Assembly (NCBI GenBank): GCA_947631115.1
Contig: CANRKB010000006.1
Coordinates: 20,043 to 84,042, forward strand
Length of the DNA: 64,000 nucleotides
Direction: 5' to 3'
Source: an uncultured Clostridia bacterium
GTDB taxonomy: Bacteria > Bacillota > Clostridia > Oscillospirales > Ruminococcaceae
The notes under the pieces were generated by a model. The model had not been told where the DNA came from. It searched no databases and saw only the letters and a program-made list of their open reading frames with translations. Each line of letters begins with the position of its first letter. Positions within the stretch are counted from its first letter, which is position 1. Of this stretch, positions 8,574 through 18,295 are shown in pieces. Both the position numbers and the translations under genes were made by a program.

Positions 8574-9785
8574 TTATTTCTTGAGAAGTGCCTTTAAGCG
8601 CTCCATAGCCTCGGCGGTCTTTTCGTGAGTGCTGAAAGCCGTCAGCCTGAACCAGTTCGCGCCGTTTTTCCCGAAGCCCGCGCCGGGAGTTCCGACCACT
8701 TGAATTTCATTAAGCAGCATATCGAAGAAATCCCAGCTGTCCATTCCGTTCGGACATTTAAGCCAGGTGTACGGGGAATTCACGCCGCCCGTGTATTTAA
8801 TTCCGAGTTCGTCGCAGGTGCTTCCGATAATGCGCGCGTTCTCTTGATAGTATTTTATGTTCTCGCGGCATTGCTTCTGACCCTCGGGAGTGAATACCGC
8901 CTCTGCTGCGCGCTGTACGGGATAGGATACGCCGTTGAACTTGCTGCCCTGCCTGCGTCCCCAAATCTCGCAAAGCCTTACGTCGTCGCCCTTGCTGTCC
9001 TTTTGAATAAGGTCGTTGGGAACGACTGTATATCCGCAGCGCGTTCCCGTAAAGCTCGCCGTTTTTGAGAGCGAGCATATTTCTATGGCGCACTTTTTCG
9101 CGTTCTCAATGCAGAAAATCGATCGCGGAACATTGTCCTCGGTTATAAACGCTTCGTATGCAGCGTCATATATAATAACGGCATTGTTTTCAAGCGCGTA
9201 GTCAACCCATTCTTTGAGCTGCTCGGCGGTGTAGACGGAACCCGTGGGATTGTTCGGAGAACAGAGGTAGATAAGGTCTGCATGAACGCTCTTGTCGGGC
9301 ATTGCCGCAAAACCGTTCTCCTCGGTCGAATCCGCAAATATAACGCTGTTTCCGTTCATTATGTTCGAGTCGACATAAACTGGATAAGCGGGGTCGGTGA
9401 CGAGAACAACATTTCCGCTTCCGAAAATGTCGATTATGTTTCCGCAGTCAGACTTTGCGCCGTCCGAAATGCGTATCTCGTCGGGAGAAACGTCTGCGCC
9501 GAAGCTCTTGTAATATCCCGAAACCGCCTCTCGCAGGAAGTCGTATCCCGCGCCGCTGTCCTCATAGCCTCTGAACGTTTCTTTAACGCCCATTTCGCGA
9601 CTCGCCTTAACCATAGCCTCAACGACAACGGGCGCCAGCGGGAGCGTAACGTCGCCAATGCCCATTCTTATGAGCCTTTTTGCCTTTTCGGGATTTTGCT
9701 CGGAATACGCTTTTATGCGCTTTGCAATTTCAATAAACAGATAGTTCTTTTTGAGATTGCCGAAATTTTCATTTAGCTTTGCCAT
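8574..9785 (-). CDS. dapL: LL-diaminopimelate aminotransferase
   Basis: 403 aa from ATG 9785 (AGGAAG upstream); the longer frame adds low-complexity residues only. It is a fold-type I PLP enzyme with 'RMGIGDVTLPL', 'GYEDSGAGYDFLREAV', 'SPNNPTG' and the PLP-binding Lys241 in 'SLSKTASFTGTRCGYTVVP', which is diagnostic of DapL. It transaminates tetrahydrodipicolinate to LL-diaminopimelate, a one-step route to lysine and peptidoglycan precursors used by many Clostridia. It has its own promoter (9823-9851). The murA gene is divergent upstream, so two cell-wall precursor genes flank one AT-rich control region. Confidence 0.95.
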   Translation of the reverse strand: MAKLNENFGNLKKNYLFIEIAKRIKAYSEQNPEKAKRLIRMGIGDVTLPLAPVVVEAMVKASREMGVKETFRGYEDSGAGYDFLREAVSGYYKSFGADVSPDEIRISDGAKSDCGNIIDIFGSGNVVLVTDPAYPVYVDSNIMNGNSVIFADSTEENGFAAMPDKSVHADLIYLCSPNNPTGSVYTAEQLKEWVDYALENNAVIIYDAAYEAFITEDNVPRSIFCIENAKKCAIEICSLSKTASFTGTRCGYTVVPNDLIQKDSKGDDVRLCEIWGRRQGSKFNGVSYPVQRAAEAVFTPEGQKQCRENIKYYQENARIIGSTCDELGIKYTGGVNSPYTWLKCPNGMDSWDFFDMLLNEIQVVGTPGAGFGKNGANWFRLTAFSTHEKTAEAMERLKALLKK

Positions 9786-9822
9786 TTTTGTTCTTCCTTT
9801 CAGAATAATTATTTCCATTATT

Positions 9823-9851
9823 ATTAAATCACATTTTCGCCGATTTGTCAA
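9823..9851 (-). promoter_or_regulatory. Promoter of dapL
   Basis: Minus strand: -35 TTGACA (9846-9851), 17-bp spacer, -10 TTTAAT (9823-9828). The remaining AT-rich stretch to 10051 shows no gene. Confidence 0.7.
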
Positions 9852-10051
9852 GATTAACGCACTAATTTTTCGCAAATAATATATTTCGACAATTAATCCT
9901 AAATTCATTCACAAAATAATTCGAATTGAGAATTATTGGGAATAAAATAGTTAATGAACAAAACAAAGAAAAAATTGCACTGAATTATTCTCAAAAACTG
10001 GTTAAAATATACAAAAAATATTATTATTACCTTACTTTTTTAAAATTTCCC

Positions 10052-10081
10052 TTGTAAAATATTCATGGATTATGATATAAT
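10052..10081 (+). promoter_or_regulatory. Promoter of murA
   Basis: -35 TTGTAA (10052-10057), 18-bp spacer, -10 TATAAT (10076-10081), about 130 nt before the TTG start. Confidence 0.65.
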
Positions 10082-10212
10082 ACAAACGTATGAGTGTGCC
10101 ATGCGACTCATATGAATTAATTACGAATTTTATACATAAAGATATATTCTTTTTTTATATATTATTTAGATATAAAAGTCATGCCTTTAAAAGAGGCAGG
10201 GGGAAGTTTATT

Positions 10213-11505
10213 TTGGAAAAATATATTATAAAGGGCGGAAAGAAACTTTCGGGGGAAGTTGTGATAAGCGGCGCGAAGAATGCCGTAGTTGCCATTCTTC
10301 CTGCGGTAATTCTTTCGGACGAGCCTTGTGTTATAGAAAATATACCGGGAATAAGCGACGTTTCCATTACATTGCAGATAATGTCGGAAATGGGCGCAAA
10401 GATCCGTATGATAAATAAAACGTCGGTTGAGATAGACCCTCGCGGAATTATGAACGTTCCGATCCCTTATGAAAAAGCGAAGCGCATGCGCGCGACGACT
10501 TATTTCCTCGGAACGCTTCTCGGGCGCTTCCATAGCGCGCATGTTTCGATGCCGGGCGGCTGTAATCTCGGCGACAGACCAATAGACCAGCATCTGAAGT
10601 GCTTTGCCGCTCTCGGGACAAAATGCGAGCTTGACGGCGGAATGATACATCTTTCTGCGGACAGGCTTGTAGGAAATCAGATATTCTTCGACAAAAACTC
10701 GGTCGGCGCTACCATAAACGGAATTATGGCGGCGGTAAAGGCCGAGGGTCTTACCATAATAGAAAACGCCGCAAAAGAACCGCACGTTGTAGACCTGGCT
10801 AACTGCCTGAACTCTATGGGCGCGGACATTATCGGAGCAGGAACCGACGTTATAAAGATACGCGGAGTTAAATCTCTCCACGGAACGACCTACAGCGTCA
10901 TTCCCGACCAGATAGAAGCGGGTACGTTTATGGCGGTCGCTGCCGCGACAAAGAGCGATATTATAATCAGAAACGTTATACCCAAGCACCTTGAGCCTAT
11001 CACAAACAAGCTGATAAAAATAGGCGTTCAGGTAGAACAGTTTGACGATTACGTAAGAGTAATAGGCGGGGACAATTATGTCGGAACGAGCATAAAGACC
11101 CACCCTCATCCCGGTTTCCCGACGGATATGCAGCCGCAGATTTCTACGGTGCTGACGCGTGCGAGCGGTACTTCTATGATAACCGAAAGCATTTTCGACA
11201 ACCGTTTCCGTTATGTTGACGAGCTGCGCAGAATGGGCGCGAATATCTCGGTCGAGGGAAGAGTTGCGGTCATAGAGGGCGTTGAAAAGCTTAAGGGTGC
11301 GCCTGTCAGAGCGACGGACCTTAGAGCGGGAGCGGCGCTTATAATTGCGGCTCTCAGTGCGGAGGGTACGTCTGAAATTTACGACATTTATCATATTGAG
11401 CGCGGATATGAAAACATGGAAATTAAACTCCGCGAGCTTGGCGCAGATATTAAAAAGATAGACGAGCCCGATGTTCCCGAAACGGAAGCTAAACAGGCTA
11501 TTTAA
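10213..11505 (+). CDS. murA: UDP-N-acetylglucosamine 1-carboxyvinyltransferase (MurA/MurZ)
   Basis: 430 aa from TTG 10213, preceded by AGGGGG; the frame runs further upstream but without family sequence. The enzyme transfers enolpyruvate from PEP to UDP-GlcNAc, the first committed step of peptidoglycan synthesis in the cytoplasm. Active-site features: 'SGAKNA' with Lys22-Asn23 and the fosfomycin-target Cys117 in 'MPGGCNLGDRPIDQH'. Further conserved regions are 'TINGIMAAVKAEG' and 'PTDMQPQ'. Asp/Cys status at 117 predicts fosfomycin sensitivity. The WalJ-like hydrolase gene follows after 11 bp, suggesting an operon tied to envelope homeostasis. Confidence 0.96.
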   Translation: MEKYIIKGGKKLSGEVVISGAKNAVVAILPAVILSDEPCVIENIPGISDVSITLQIMSEMGAKIRMINKTSVEIDPRGIMNVPIPYEKAKRMRATTYFLGTLLGRFHSAHVSMPGGCNLGDRPIDQHLKCFAALGTKCELDGGMIHLSADRLVGNQIFFDKNSVGATINGIMAAVKAEGLTIIENAAKEPHVVDLANCLNSMGADIIGAGTDVIKIRGVKSLHGTTYSVIPDQIEAGTFMAVAAATKSDIIIRNVIPKHLEPITNKLIKIGVQVEQFDDYVRVIGGDNYVGTSIKTHPHPGFPTDMQPQISTVLTRASGTSMITESIFDNRFRYVDELRRMGANISVEGRVAVIEGVEKLKGAPVRATDLRAGAALIIAALSAEGTSEIYDIYHIERGYENMEIKLRELGADIKKIDEPDVPETEAKQAI

Positions 11506-11516
11506 AGGGAGAATTT

Positions 11517-12302
11517 ATGTCAAGAATATATCCTATCTGCTCTTCGAGCGGTGGAAACTCAACATTTATCGGTACCCGCGGACACGGCATAATAGTGGAC
11601 GCGGGCTGTTCTTTCAGAGCGATGAAAAACGCGCTCTCGCTTATAGGCACGAGCCTTGACGAAAGCGGGGTAGAGGCGGTCTTTATTACGCACGAGCATA
11701 TAGACCACATAAAGGGCGTGGAACAGCTGATAAAGCAGACGAAGATACCTATTTTCGCTTCGGCGGGAACGATAAAGGCTTTGTTCCCGAACGGCACGGA
11801 CGCAAGAGTTTTTGACGCAAGCGAGGGCTATCGCAGCGCGGATTTCGAGGTAAGCGCGTTTCGCACTTCCCATGACTGCGCGATGAGCGTAGGCTACAGG
11901 ATACGTTTCGGAGAGGACACTTTCGGCGTCTGCACTGATACGGGATATGTGACGTCAGAAGCGGAAAAAGCGCTTTCGGGCTGTAAGACCGTCCTGCTTG
12001 AAAGCAATTATGACGAAGAAATGCTGAGGAAAAATCTGAATTATCCTCCCGACCTGAAACGGAGGATTTCGGGAGAGTTCGGACATCTGTCAAACAAAGA
12101 CTGCGCGGAGTTTGCATTAAGGCTTGTGAAAAGCGGAACAAAGCATATTGTTCTCGGTCATCTGTCCCGCGAAAACAACACTCCCAACACCGCAAAGTCT
12201 TGCGTAGAAAATTATCTTTTGGAAAACGGCTTTAAAGCCGAGCGAGATTATACGCTTTTTGTCGCTCCCGTAACTACCGCGGGAGAATACATAGCTGTAT
12301 GA
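11517..12302 (+). CDS. Metallo-beta-lactamase-fold hydrolase, WalJ/YycJ-like
   Basis: 261 aa. The N-terminal 'CSSSGGNSTFIG' and metal-binding 'THEHIDHIKG' (HxHxDH) are present, together with later conserved His and Asp in 'FRTSHDC', 'VCTDTGYV' and 'VLGHLSRENN'. In Firmicutes this family includes YycJ/WalJ, a dsDNA exonuclease-type protein linked to the WalRK cell-wall regulator. Here it is linked to murA instead. It starts 11 bp after murA, and the next gene starts 10 bp after its stop. Confidence 0.88.
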   Translation: MSRIYPICSSSGGNSTFIGTRGHGIIVDAGCSFRAMKNALSLIGTSLDESGVEAVFITHEHIDHIKGVEQLIKQTKIPIFASAGTIKALFPNGTDARVFDASEGYRSADFEVSAFRTSHDCAMSVGYRIRFGEDTFGVCTDTGYVTSEAEKALSGCKTVLLESNYDEEMLRKNLNYPPDLKRRISGEFGHLSNKDCAEFALRLVKSGTKHIVLGHLSRENNTPNTAKSCVENYLLENGFKAERDYTLFVAPVTTAGEYIAV

Positions 12303-12312
12303 GGTGATTTTT

Positions 12313-13083
12313 ATGGCTGAAGAGAAAACGAGGATTTCCGATGTCGTGAAGATGTGGTTTCTGTTTTTGTATTTTATAATACTGACAGTTGAAAGAGCGA
12401 TAAGCCTTATAGCGGTTTTCATGGGCGATTTTTCGACATATGACGCGCTTGACTGGTATATGACGGCGCTTACGTTGTTCGCGATATTCGGAGCATATAT
12501 TTTTATGATAACGCGCTGCGAGCTGTTTGTAAAGCGTTATACTCACGGAAAAGTTGCCGCTTCGCCTATTGTTTCGGGGAAGAATTTCGGCAGGCTGTCA
12601 ATTGCCGCGGGAATACTTCTGCTCGGAGGAATGGTGCATACAAACGGCACTATCCCGCCGATACAGTTTGCGAGCTACGGAATGATACTTGTTTCAATGG
12701 CGATACATACCGCGCAGCAGGTAAAAGCGCACGGCGGTGCTCTTATGAAATGGCTTTCGTTTGCGTACATTGTCGCGTTTTCAATGGCGATACCCGTTGT
12801 TTATCATTCGGCGATAGAACTTTCGTGGCTGTTTATCCCGCTTGAGTGCGTGGTGTCGGCGGGACTTGTGATATTGTTCACGATAATGCTCAAAAACTTT
12901 TACGAGGGCGACGGAGAATACGGCTTTTCGGTAGTTACATTTCTGATGATGTTTATAGGAGACGCGGCGGTAGTTATACTCAGGTGGAATGAAGAGATAA
13001 ATTCCTTTGTGCTGATATTTGCAAGCGTTGCGACGGTATTGTGGATAATAGGACGGGTATTGAAAGTTAAAAAAGCAAAGTAA
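12313..13083 (+). CDS. Polytopic membrane protein of unknown function
   Basis: 256 aa from ATG 12313 (GAGG 8 nt upstream). About seven hydrophobic segments begin with 'MWFLFLYFIILTVERAISLI' and are separated by short charged loops. I recognise no catalytic motif. It is the third gene of the murA operon and ends at a hairpin terminator (13100-13140), so a role in the envelope is possible, but this is only contextual. Confidence 0.7.
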   Translation: MAEEKTRISDVVKMWFLFLYFIILTVERAISLIAVFMGDFSTYDALDWYMTALTLFAIFGAYIFMITRCELFVKRYTHGKVAASPIVSGKNFGRLSIAAGILLLGGMVHTNGTIPPIQFASYGMILVSMAIHTAQQVKAHGGALMKWLSFAYIVAFSMAIPVVYHSAIELSWLFIPLECVVSAGLVILFTIMLKNFYEGDGEYGFSVVTFLMMFIGDAAVVILRWNEEINSFVLIFASVATVLWIIGRVLKVKKAK

Positions 13084-13099
13084 AATATAAGCGAAAATT

Positions 13100-13140
13100 T
13101 TAAGCGCGGGAAAAATGATATTTCCGCGCTTAATTTTTTG
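13100..13140 (+). terminator. Terminator of the murA operon
   Basis: TTAAGCGCGG (13100-13109) pairs with CCGCGCTTAA (13124-13133), followed by a T-run. Confidence 0.85.
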
Positions 13141-13177
13141 GTCAAAAATTTTGTGCGGAAAAATTTAATGTTAAAGG

Positions 13178-13206
13178 TTGACAGAAAGTATAATTTGTGT
13201 TACAAT
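13178..13206 (+). promoter_or_regulatory. Promoter of the zinc-ribbon/LRR gene
   Basis: -35 TTGACA (13178-13183), 17-bp spacer, -10 TACAAT (13201-13206). Confidence 0.75.
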
Positions 13207-13259
13207 CTAAATGAAGTGATTAGAACCGAGTTCCGTTTTGTTATAAAGGAGGAACTGAT

Positions 13260-14195
13260 ATGAGGAGGTTTGTTATGGTTTGCGGAAAATGCGGCGCGTC
13301 TATGCCCGATGACGCTGTATATTGCATGAAGTGCGGAGAGAAACTCGAAGATGAAAGAAAATGTCCTAACTGCGGAAACGCTGTTCCCGACGGTGCAAAA
13401 TTCTGCTTTATGTGCGGAAAGAAACTTTCGCTTGCGTTTGAGGTATCTCCGGTGACAGATTTTGAATACAGAAAAAACGACAGCGGAGTAGTTACTATCA
13501 GAAAGTATAAGGGAAATTCTGAACACGTTGTTGTTCCCGAACTTATTGAAAACGCGCCTGTTACAAAGATCGGCGTGGATACGTTCAACGGCTGCGGGAG
13601 GATAGTGACGATAAATCTTCCGAAGAGCGTGCTTGAAATAGGAAATTCATTCTGTTCGGGGTGCGTGAGCCTTACGAGCATAAATATTCCCGACGGCGTT
13701 ATGGAGATAGGGGATTATGCGTTTTACGAGTGTACAAGACTTGCGAGCATAATCATTCCCGACACGGCGGCGAAGATAGGAAACAAGGCGTTTTATAACT
13801 GCAGAGATCTGACGAGTGTTGTTCTTCCGAAAGGGCTTACGGAGATAGGAAATGACGCGTTTAACGGCTGCGGGAGGATAACGAGCCTAAGGCTTCCCGA
13901 GAGCGTGGAGAAGATAGGCACGCGGGCGTTCAGCGGTTGTGCAAAACTGGAGAACATAATAATCCCCGACGGCGTTAGCGAGATAGGCGTAGGCACATTT
14001 GCGGATTGCAGGTCGCTTAGGTTTGTGCTTATACCCGACAGCGTAAAGAAGATATTCGGTGGCGACCTTTCGCAGAGCGCGGCGTTCAGGGGCTGCGAGA
14101 ATATTTCAGCGGAGTATAAGGGAAATATCTACGATTATGAGCATATATACGATCTTTATAACGCGGTAAATACTTCCGAAGAAAGTGCGGAATAA
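13260..14195 (+). CDS. Zinc-ribbon protein with BspA-type leucine-rich repeats
   Basis: 311 aa. Two tandem zinc ribbons occupy residues 9-60 ('CGKCGASMPDDAVYCMKCG' and 'CPNCGNAVPDGAKFCFMCG'). Next come a short linker and about seven LRR_5 repeats of roughly 23 residues with the pattern 'I-P-x-x-V-x-x-I-G-x-x-A-F-x-x-C'. There is no signal peptide, so unlike many BspA repeats this copy is predicted to be cytoplasmic, probably a protein-interaction scaffold. ATG 13260 and ATG 13275 both have good ribosome-binding sites. It is transcribed alone from promoter 13178-13206 and ends at terminator 14292-14327. Confidence 0.88.
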   Translation: MRRFVMVCGKCGASMPDDAVYCMKCGEKLEDERKCPNCGNAVPDGAKFCFMCGKKLSLAFEVSPVTDFEYRKNDSGVVTIRKYKGNSEHVVVPELIENAPVTKIGVDTFNGCGRIVTINLPKSVLEIGNSFCSGCVSLTSINIPDGVMEIGDYAFYECTRLASIIIPDTAAKIGNKAFYNCRDLTSVVLPKGLTEIGNDAFNGCGRITSLRLPESVEKIGTRAFSGCAKLENIIIPDGVSEIGVGTFADCRSLRFVLIPDSVKKIFGGDLSQSAAFRGCENISAEYKGNIYDYEHIYDLYNAVNTSEESAE

Positions 14196-14291
14196 CTGAC
14201 GCGGGCTGATAATTACAAGCAATGTTCGGTTTATAGTTATCGGCATTGCAGAAACAGTTGATGGCATATCTCTGAAATAATATTTATATTA

Positions 14292-14327
14292 AATAAGCAC
14301 GAACCACACTTCGTGCTTATTTTTTTC
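14292..14327 (+). terminator. Terminator after the zinc-ribbon/LRR gene
   Basis: AATAAGCACGAA (14292-14303) pairs with TTCGTGCTTATT (14310-14321), followed by T6. Confidence 0.88.
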
Positions 14328-14434
14328 AGACTGAATATCATTTGTGGTACTTTTCAAACAAAGGGAAAATTTCTTTCCCGCTCTGAGGAGGTTTCAATTT
14401 TGGGACTGTTTCCCGCTCAAAACATCTTTTTAGG

Positions 14435-14557
14435 ATTGCCTTTTCAAAGCATGGCTTTGAAAAGGCAATGTGGGGAAAACTCTTGTTTTCCCCACACCCT
14501 TTAGCGCTGTTTAATCGTTATTGAGGGAAAACTTTTTTGAAAAAAGTTTTCCCTCAA
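14435..14557. repeat. Three consecutive perfect hairpins in a non-coding gap
   Basis: The 14328-14720 stretch carries no gene but holds three back-to-back perfect inverted repeats: 14435-14450/14454-14469 (16 bp), 14470-14480/14485-14495 (11 bp) and 14521-14538/14540-14557 (18 bp). All share 'TTTTC/GAAAA' tracts. They could be a degenerate palindromic repeat array. Confidence 0.7.
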
Positions 14558-14720
14558 ACTCCTTTTCAAAAAACTTTCGTGCGCCCGATCGTTTGATGTT
14601 TTGAAAATAAAACGTTCTTCGCCGCTCAAAATATCTTATTGCCTTTTAACACCGAATGAAAAAGCTTTTTCGTCAAAATGCCCATAAAACAGTTTGAAAT
14701 TTTGTTTGATTATTTTCCTC

Positions 14721-14768
14721 GGGAAACGCTTACGGGGTCTTGTAATTATGAAGATAATGGAGTATAAT
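14721..14768 (+). promoter_or_regulatory. Promoter and possible LacI-family operator for the GH94 gene
   Basis: -35 TTGTAA (14740-14745), 17-bp spacer, -10 TATAAT (14763-14768). Just upstream, 'GGAAACGCTTAC' (14722-14733) contains the AANCGNTT core of LacI/CcpA-type operators. The promoter is clear; the operator is tentative. Confidence 0.6.
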
Positions 14769-14826
14769 TTAAGTTAGGGTATTGTTGTTATGACGATACA
14801 AATAACAATGAAAGGGAATGAAATTT

Positions 14827-17349
14827 ATGAAATTCGGACATTTCGATGACGCCGCAAAGGAATACGTCATCACCTCTCCCCGCACTCCCTATCCGTGGAT
14901 AAACTACCTCGGAACTCAGGGCTTCTTCTCGCTTATTTCCAATACAGCAGGAGGCTACAGCTTCTATAAGGATGCAAGGCTCCGCAGAATTACCCGCTAC
15001 CGTTACAATAATGTACCCGTAGATATGGGCGGAAGATATTTCTACATCAAAGACGGCGATACCGTTTGGAACCCCGGCTGGAGTCCCGTTAAAACCGAAC
15101 TCGACAGCTATGAGTGCCGCCACGGCTTGGGATATACCATAATCACGGGCAAGAAAAACGGCGTAAAGGCTTCCGTAAAATTCTTTGTTCCCCAGGATTT
15201 CAACGGCGAAGTTCAGAAAGTTACCATAACAAACGAAAGCGCAGAAAAGAAATCTCTCAAGCTTACGAGCTTTCTCGAGTGGTGCCTCTGGGACGCAAAC
15301 GACGATACAACAAACTTCCAGAGAAACTTTAATACGGGCGAAGTCGAGATACAAGGCTCTACTATCTATCATAAGACCGAGTATAAAGAGCGCCGCGACC
15401 ATTTCGCTTTCTATACCGTAAACGTTCCCGTACAAGGCTTTGATACCGATCGCGAGAGCTTCCTCGGCTTGTATAACGGTTTTGAGCGCCCTGACGCTGT
15501 TTTCGAGGGCAAGCCGAGAAATTCAGTTGCCGAGGGCTGGAGTCCGATTGCTTCGCATTATATCGAGCTTGAACTTGAACCGAACGAAACCAAAGAGCTT
15601 GTGTTCTGCTTAGGTTACGTTGAAATGCCCGCAGATGAAAAATTCGACAAGAGCGGAAATTACGACGGAATTATCGCAAGCTACACCACCGACGGCGTTG
15701 GCAATAAAAAGCCGCTTTATAATGTTATCAACAAGAAAAAGGCTCTCGAAATGATAGAGCTTTGCAATACCCCCGAAAAGGCGGACAAGCTCTTTGAGAG
15801 CCTTCAGGAATACTGGAGCAAGCTGCTTACGCAGTACAGCGTATCTTCTCCCGACGAAAAGGTAAACCGCATGGTAAATATCTGGAATCAGTATCAGTGT
15901 ATGGTAACCTTTAATATGTCGCGCTCGGCTTCTTATTTTGAAAGCGGCATAGGCAGAGGAATGGGCTTCCGCGACAGCAACCAAGACCTTTTGGGCTTTG
16001 TTCATCAGATACCCGAAAGAGCAAGAGAGCGCCTTATGGATCTTGCTGCGACAATGCTCGAAGACGGCGGCGCTTATCACCAGTACCAGCCGCTCACTAA
16101 AATGGGCAACCACGAGCTTGGCTCTAACTTCAACGACGATCCGCTCTGGATGATACTTGCCGTTGCACAGTATATAAAAGAAACGGGCGACGTTTCCATT
16201 CTCGATGAAAAAGTTCCTTATGAAAACAAGGCGGAGCTTGCCGACACAATGCTCGACCACTGCAAGAGAGCGTTCGACCATGTCTGCCGCAAGATAGGTC
16301 CTCACGGACTGCCGCTTTCGGGAAGAGCCGACTGGAACGACTGCCTGAACCTTTCGTGCTTCTCCGATAAGCCCGGCGAGAGCTTCCAGACCTATAACAA
16401 CAAGGATATTTTCCCCGACCCGCCTTATTATTCACAAAAAGCAGAGAGCGTAATGATAGCGGGAATGTTCTGCTTTATCGGTCCCGAATATCCCGCAATG
16501 TGCAGATTAAAGGGCGATGAAGCCGAAGCGCAGCGCGCTGAAGCCGAGATTGAAAAAATGCGCAAGAATACCGTTGATTTCGGATATGACGGAGAATGGT
16601 TCCTGCGTGCATACGATCACAACGGAAACAAGGTCGGCTCTCACGAAAACGACGAGGGCAAGATATTTATCGAGCCGCAGGGCTGGTGCGTTCTTGCGGG
16701 ACTTGGAAAAGAACAGGGCTTCGATATAAAGACGCTCGAAAGCGTAGACAAGTATCTTAATTCGGAGCACGGACTTGTCCTCAACAATCCCGCGTTTACG
16801 ACCTATAAGATAGAATATGGCGAGATCTCTACTTATCCGGGCGGTTACAAGGAAAACGCAGGCGTTTTCTGTCATAACAACGCTTGGATAATCTGCGCCG
16901 AAGCAGCCGTAGGACACGGCGACAAGGCGTTCGAGTATTACTCAAAAATTGCTCCCGCATTCCGCGAGGAAAAGAGCGATCTTCATAGAACGGAGCCGTA
17001 TGTATACGCGCAGATGATCGCGGGCAAGGACGGTATGCGCCACGGCGAAGCAAAGAACTCCTGGCTTACGGGAACGGCGGCTTGGAACTTTGTTGCAATA
17101 TCGCAGTATATTCTCGGCGTAAAGCCGCAGTATGACGGACTTAAAATTGACCCGTCTATACCTCACGAGTGGGAAGGCTTTAAGATCTCCCGTCAGTTCA
17201 GAGGAGCAACGTATAACATCGAGGTACAAAACCCGAACCGCGTTTGCTCTGGCGTTAAGTCCGTGACAGTCGACGGACAAGAGATAAGCGGAAACGTAAT
17301 CCCCGCGCAGAACGGCGGCGTTCATGAAGTAAAGGTAGTTCTCGGTTAA
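14827..17349 (+). CDS. Glycoside hydrolase family 94 cellobiose phosphorylase
   Basis: 840 aa from ATG 14827; the ATG at 14818 is too close to the ribosome-binding site. The N-terminal beta-sandwich begins '[20 protein letters not shown]', which is characteristic of cellobiose phosphorylases. The (alpha/alpha)6 barrel carries the catalytic acid Asp502 in '[12 protein letters not shown]' and the phosphate/substrate-binding segments '[20 protein letters not shown]' and '[14 protein letters not shown]'. It splits imported cellobiose with phosphate into glucose-1-phosphate and glucose, saving ATP. No signal peptide is present. It is monocistronic, with a strong promoter and a terminator at 17363-17396. 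Cellodextrin phosphorylase is less likely because of the N-terminal sequence and length. Confidence 0.94.
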   Translation: MKFGHFDDAAKEYVITSPRTPYPWINYLGTQGFFSLISNTAGGYSFYKDARLRRITRYRYNNVPVDMGGRYFYIKDGDTVWNPGWSPVKTELDSYECRHGLGYTIITGKKNGVKASVKFFVPQDFNGEVQKVTITNESAEKKSLKLTSFLEWCLWDANDDTTNFQRNFNTGEVEIQGSTIYHKTEYKERRDHFAFYTVNVPVQGFDTDRESFLGLYNGFERPDAVFEGKPRNSVAEGWSPIASHYIELELEPNETKELVFCLGYVEMPADEKFDKSGNYDGIIASYTTDGVGNKKPLYNVINKKKALEMIELCNTPEKADKLFESLQEYWSKLLTQYSVSSPDEKVNRMVNIWNQYQCMVTFNMSRSASYFESGIGRGMGFRDSNQDLLGFVHQIPERARERLMDLAATMLEDGGAYHQYQPLTKMGNHELGSNFNDDPLWMILAVAQYIKETGDVSILDEKVPYENKAELADTMLDHCKRAFDHVCRKIGPHGLPLSGRADWNDCLNLSCFSDKPGESFQTYNNKDIFPDPPYYSQKAESVMIAGMFCFIGPEYPAMCRLKGDEAEAQRAEAEIEKMRKNTVDFGYDGEWFLRAYDHNGNKVGSHENDEGKIFIEPQGWCVLAGLGKEQGFDIKTLESVDKYLNSEHGLVLNNPAFTTYKIEYGEISTYPGGYKENAGVFCHNNAWIICAEAAVGHGDKAFEYYSKIAPAFREEKSDLHRTEPYVYAQMIAGKDGMRHGEAKNSWLTGTAAWNFVAISQYILGVKPQYDGLKIDPSIPHEWEGFKISRQFRGATYNIEVQNPNRVCSGVKSVTVDGQEISGNVIPAQNGGVHEVKVVLG

Positions 17350-17362
17350 ATAATAACATTCG

Positions 17363-17396
17363 GAGCGGTTGAATTTTCAGCCGCTCTATCTTTTGG
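17363..17396 (+). terminator. Terminator of the GH94 gene
   Basis: GAGCGGTTGA (17363-17372) pairs with TCAGCCGCTC (17377-17386, one G-T pair), then a T-rich tail. Confidence 0.78.
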
Positions 17397-17417
17397 AAAA
17401 TTTCATTTTTTTAACAG

Positions 17418-17446
17418 TTGACAACATATAAAAACTCTGTTATAAT
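17418..17446 (+). promoter_or_regulatory. Consensus sigma-A promoter of the CAP lipoprotein gene
   Basis: TTGACA (17418-17423), 17-bp spacer, TATAAT (17441-17446): a perfect match to consensus. Confidence 0.88.
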
Positions 17447-17481
17447 GAAAAGAGATGTATTTTGATCGGAGGTGTTTTGGT

Positions 17482-18288
17482 GTGAAAATTCGCAAAAAGG
17501 CGTTGTTGGCGGTCTTGTGTGCGGCATTGCTTTGCACGGGTTGCAAGCGCCATTTTGAAAATCTCGGAGCTCCTCCGTTTGCAGAAGAGAATACATTCGG
17601 CGATAACAGCAGCTCATCGGACTTTAGCTCTGCGGGGTATTCCGATAGTTCATCTTTGGAAGATACGGGTTTTTCTTCCGATGATACAACTTCGTCTGAT
17701 GAGGACTCAACCTCGTCTAACAAGGACTCAACCCCGCCTTATGATGACCGAGCTCCGTCTAACGAAGACCAAACTCCGTCTTACGAAGACCAAATTCCGT
17801 CCAACGAAAATTCATCCCCCGAAGATACAACTTCGCCGAGTGAACCTATTGCTTTAGGGCCGTATAACCAACGCGCCATGACCGCGACGGAAAAGGCTTA
17901 TTGCAACGAAGTGTTCAACCTCATAAACAATATACGCAGGGAAAACGGACTTCCCGAATTCAAGACGCTTGATAAGCTGGACGAAGTAGCGGCTCTTCGT
18001 GCGTGGGAGAATACTGTTCAGTACGGGCATACACGCCCCGACGGAAGAAGTTGCTTTACCGCGCTTGATGAGGGCGGTCTGAATTATAGGCACTGCGCGG
18101 AAAACGTCGCGGCAGGCTACAAAACTCCCGCAGATGTTGTAAACGGCTGGATGAACAGCGACGGACACCGTAAAAATATTCTCAATCCCGATCTTGAATA
18201 TCTTGGAGTAGGATGTTATCTGGAAAAAGGCGACAGAGGATTTAGCAGCTATTGGGCGCAGATGTTCTATACGCCGCGTAATTGGTAA
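17482..18288 (+). CDS. Secreted CAP/SCP-domain lipoprotein with acidic repeat spacer
   Basis: 268 aa from GTG 17482 with GGAGG 9 nt upstream. A lipoprotein-type signal (basic 'KIRKK', hydrophobic stretch, 'LLCTGC' with Cys21) is followed by a Ser/Asp/Glu/Pro-rich spacer (about 45-125). The spacer contains degenerate 7-residue tandem repeats of the 'PSNEDQT/PSYEDQI' kind, i.e. 21-bp DNA repeats. The C-terminal CAP domain (about 140-268) has the conserved His in 'YGHTRPDGRS', Glu in 'AENVAAGY' and 'SDGHRKNIL'. Such YkwD-like proteins are surface-anchored and of unclear enzymatic role. The repeat spacer probably lifts the domain away from the membrane. Confidence 0.88.
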   Translation: MKIRKKALLAVLCAALLCTGCKRHFENLGAPPFAEENTFGDNSSSSDFSSAGYSDSSSLEDTGFSSDDTTSSDEDSTSSNKDSTPPYDDRAPSNEDQTPSYEDQIPSNENSSPEDTTSPSEPIALGPYNQRAMTATEKAYCNEVFNLINNIRRENGLPEFKTLDKLDEVAALRAWENTVQYGHTRPDGRSCFTALDEGGLNYRHCAENVAAGYKTPADVVNGWMNSDGHRKNILNPDLEYLGVGCYLEKGDRGFSSYWAQMFYTPRNW

Positions 18289-18295
18289 ATAAAAT

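Noticed and set aside
10162..11394. 410-codon open frame opposite murA
   Set aside because: It is a shadow of murA: Arg/Tyr/His-rich, no start signal and no recognisable domain, while the plus strand encodes an intact MurA.
14722..14733. Canonical CcpA catabolite-responsive site
   Set aside because: It has the AANCGNTT core but lacks the outer conserved positions; left as a possible LacI-family operator only.
15610..16305. 231-codon frame opposite the GH94 gene
   Set aside because: Antisense shadow with low-complexity composition; the phosphorylase on the other strand is complete.
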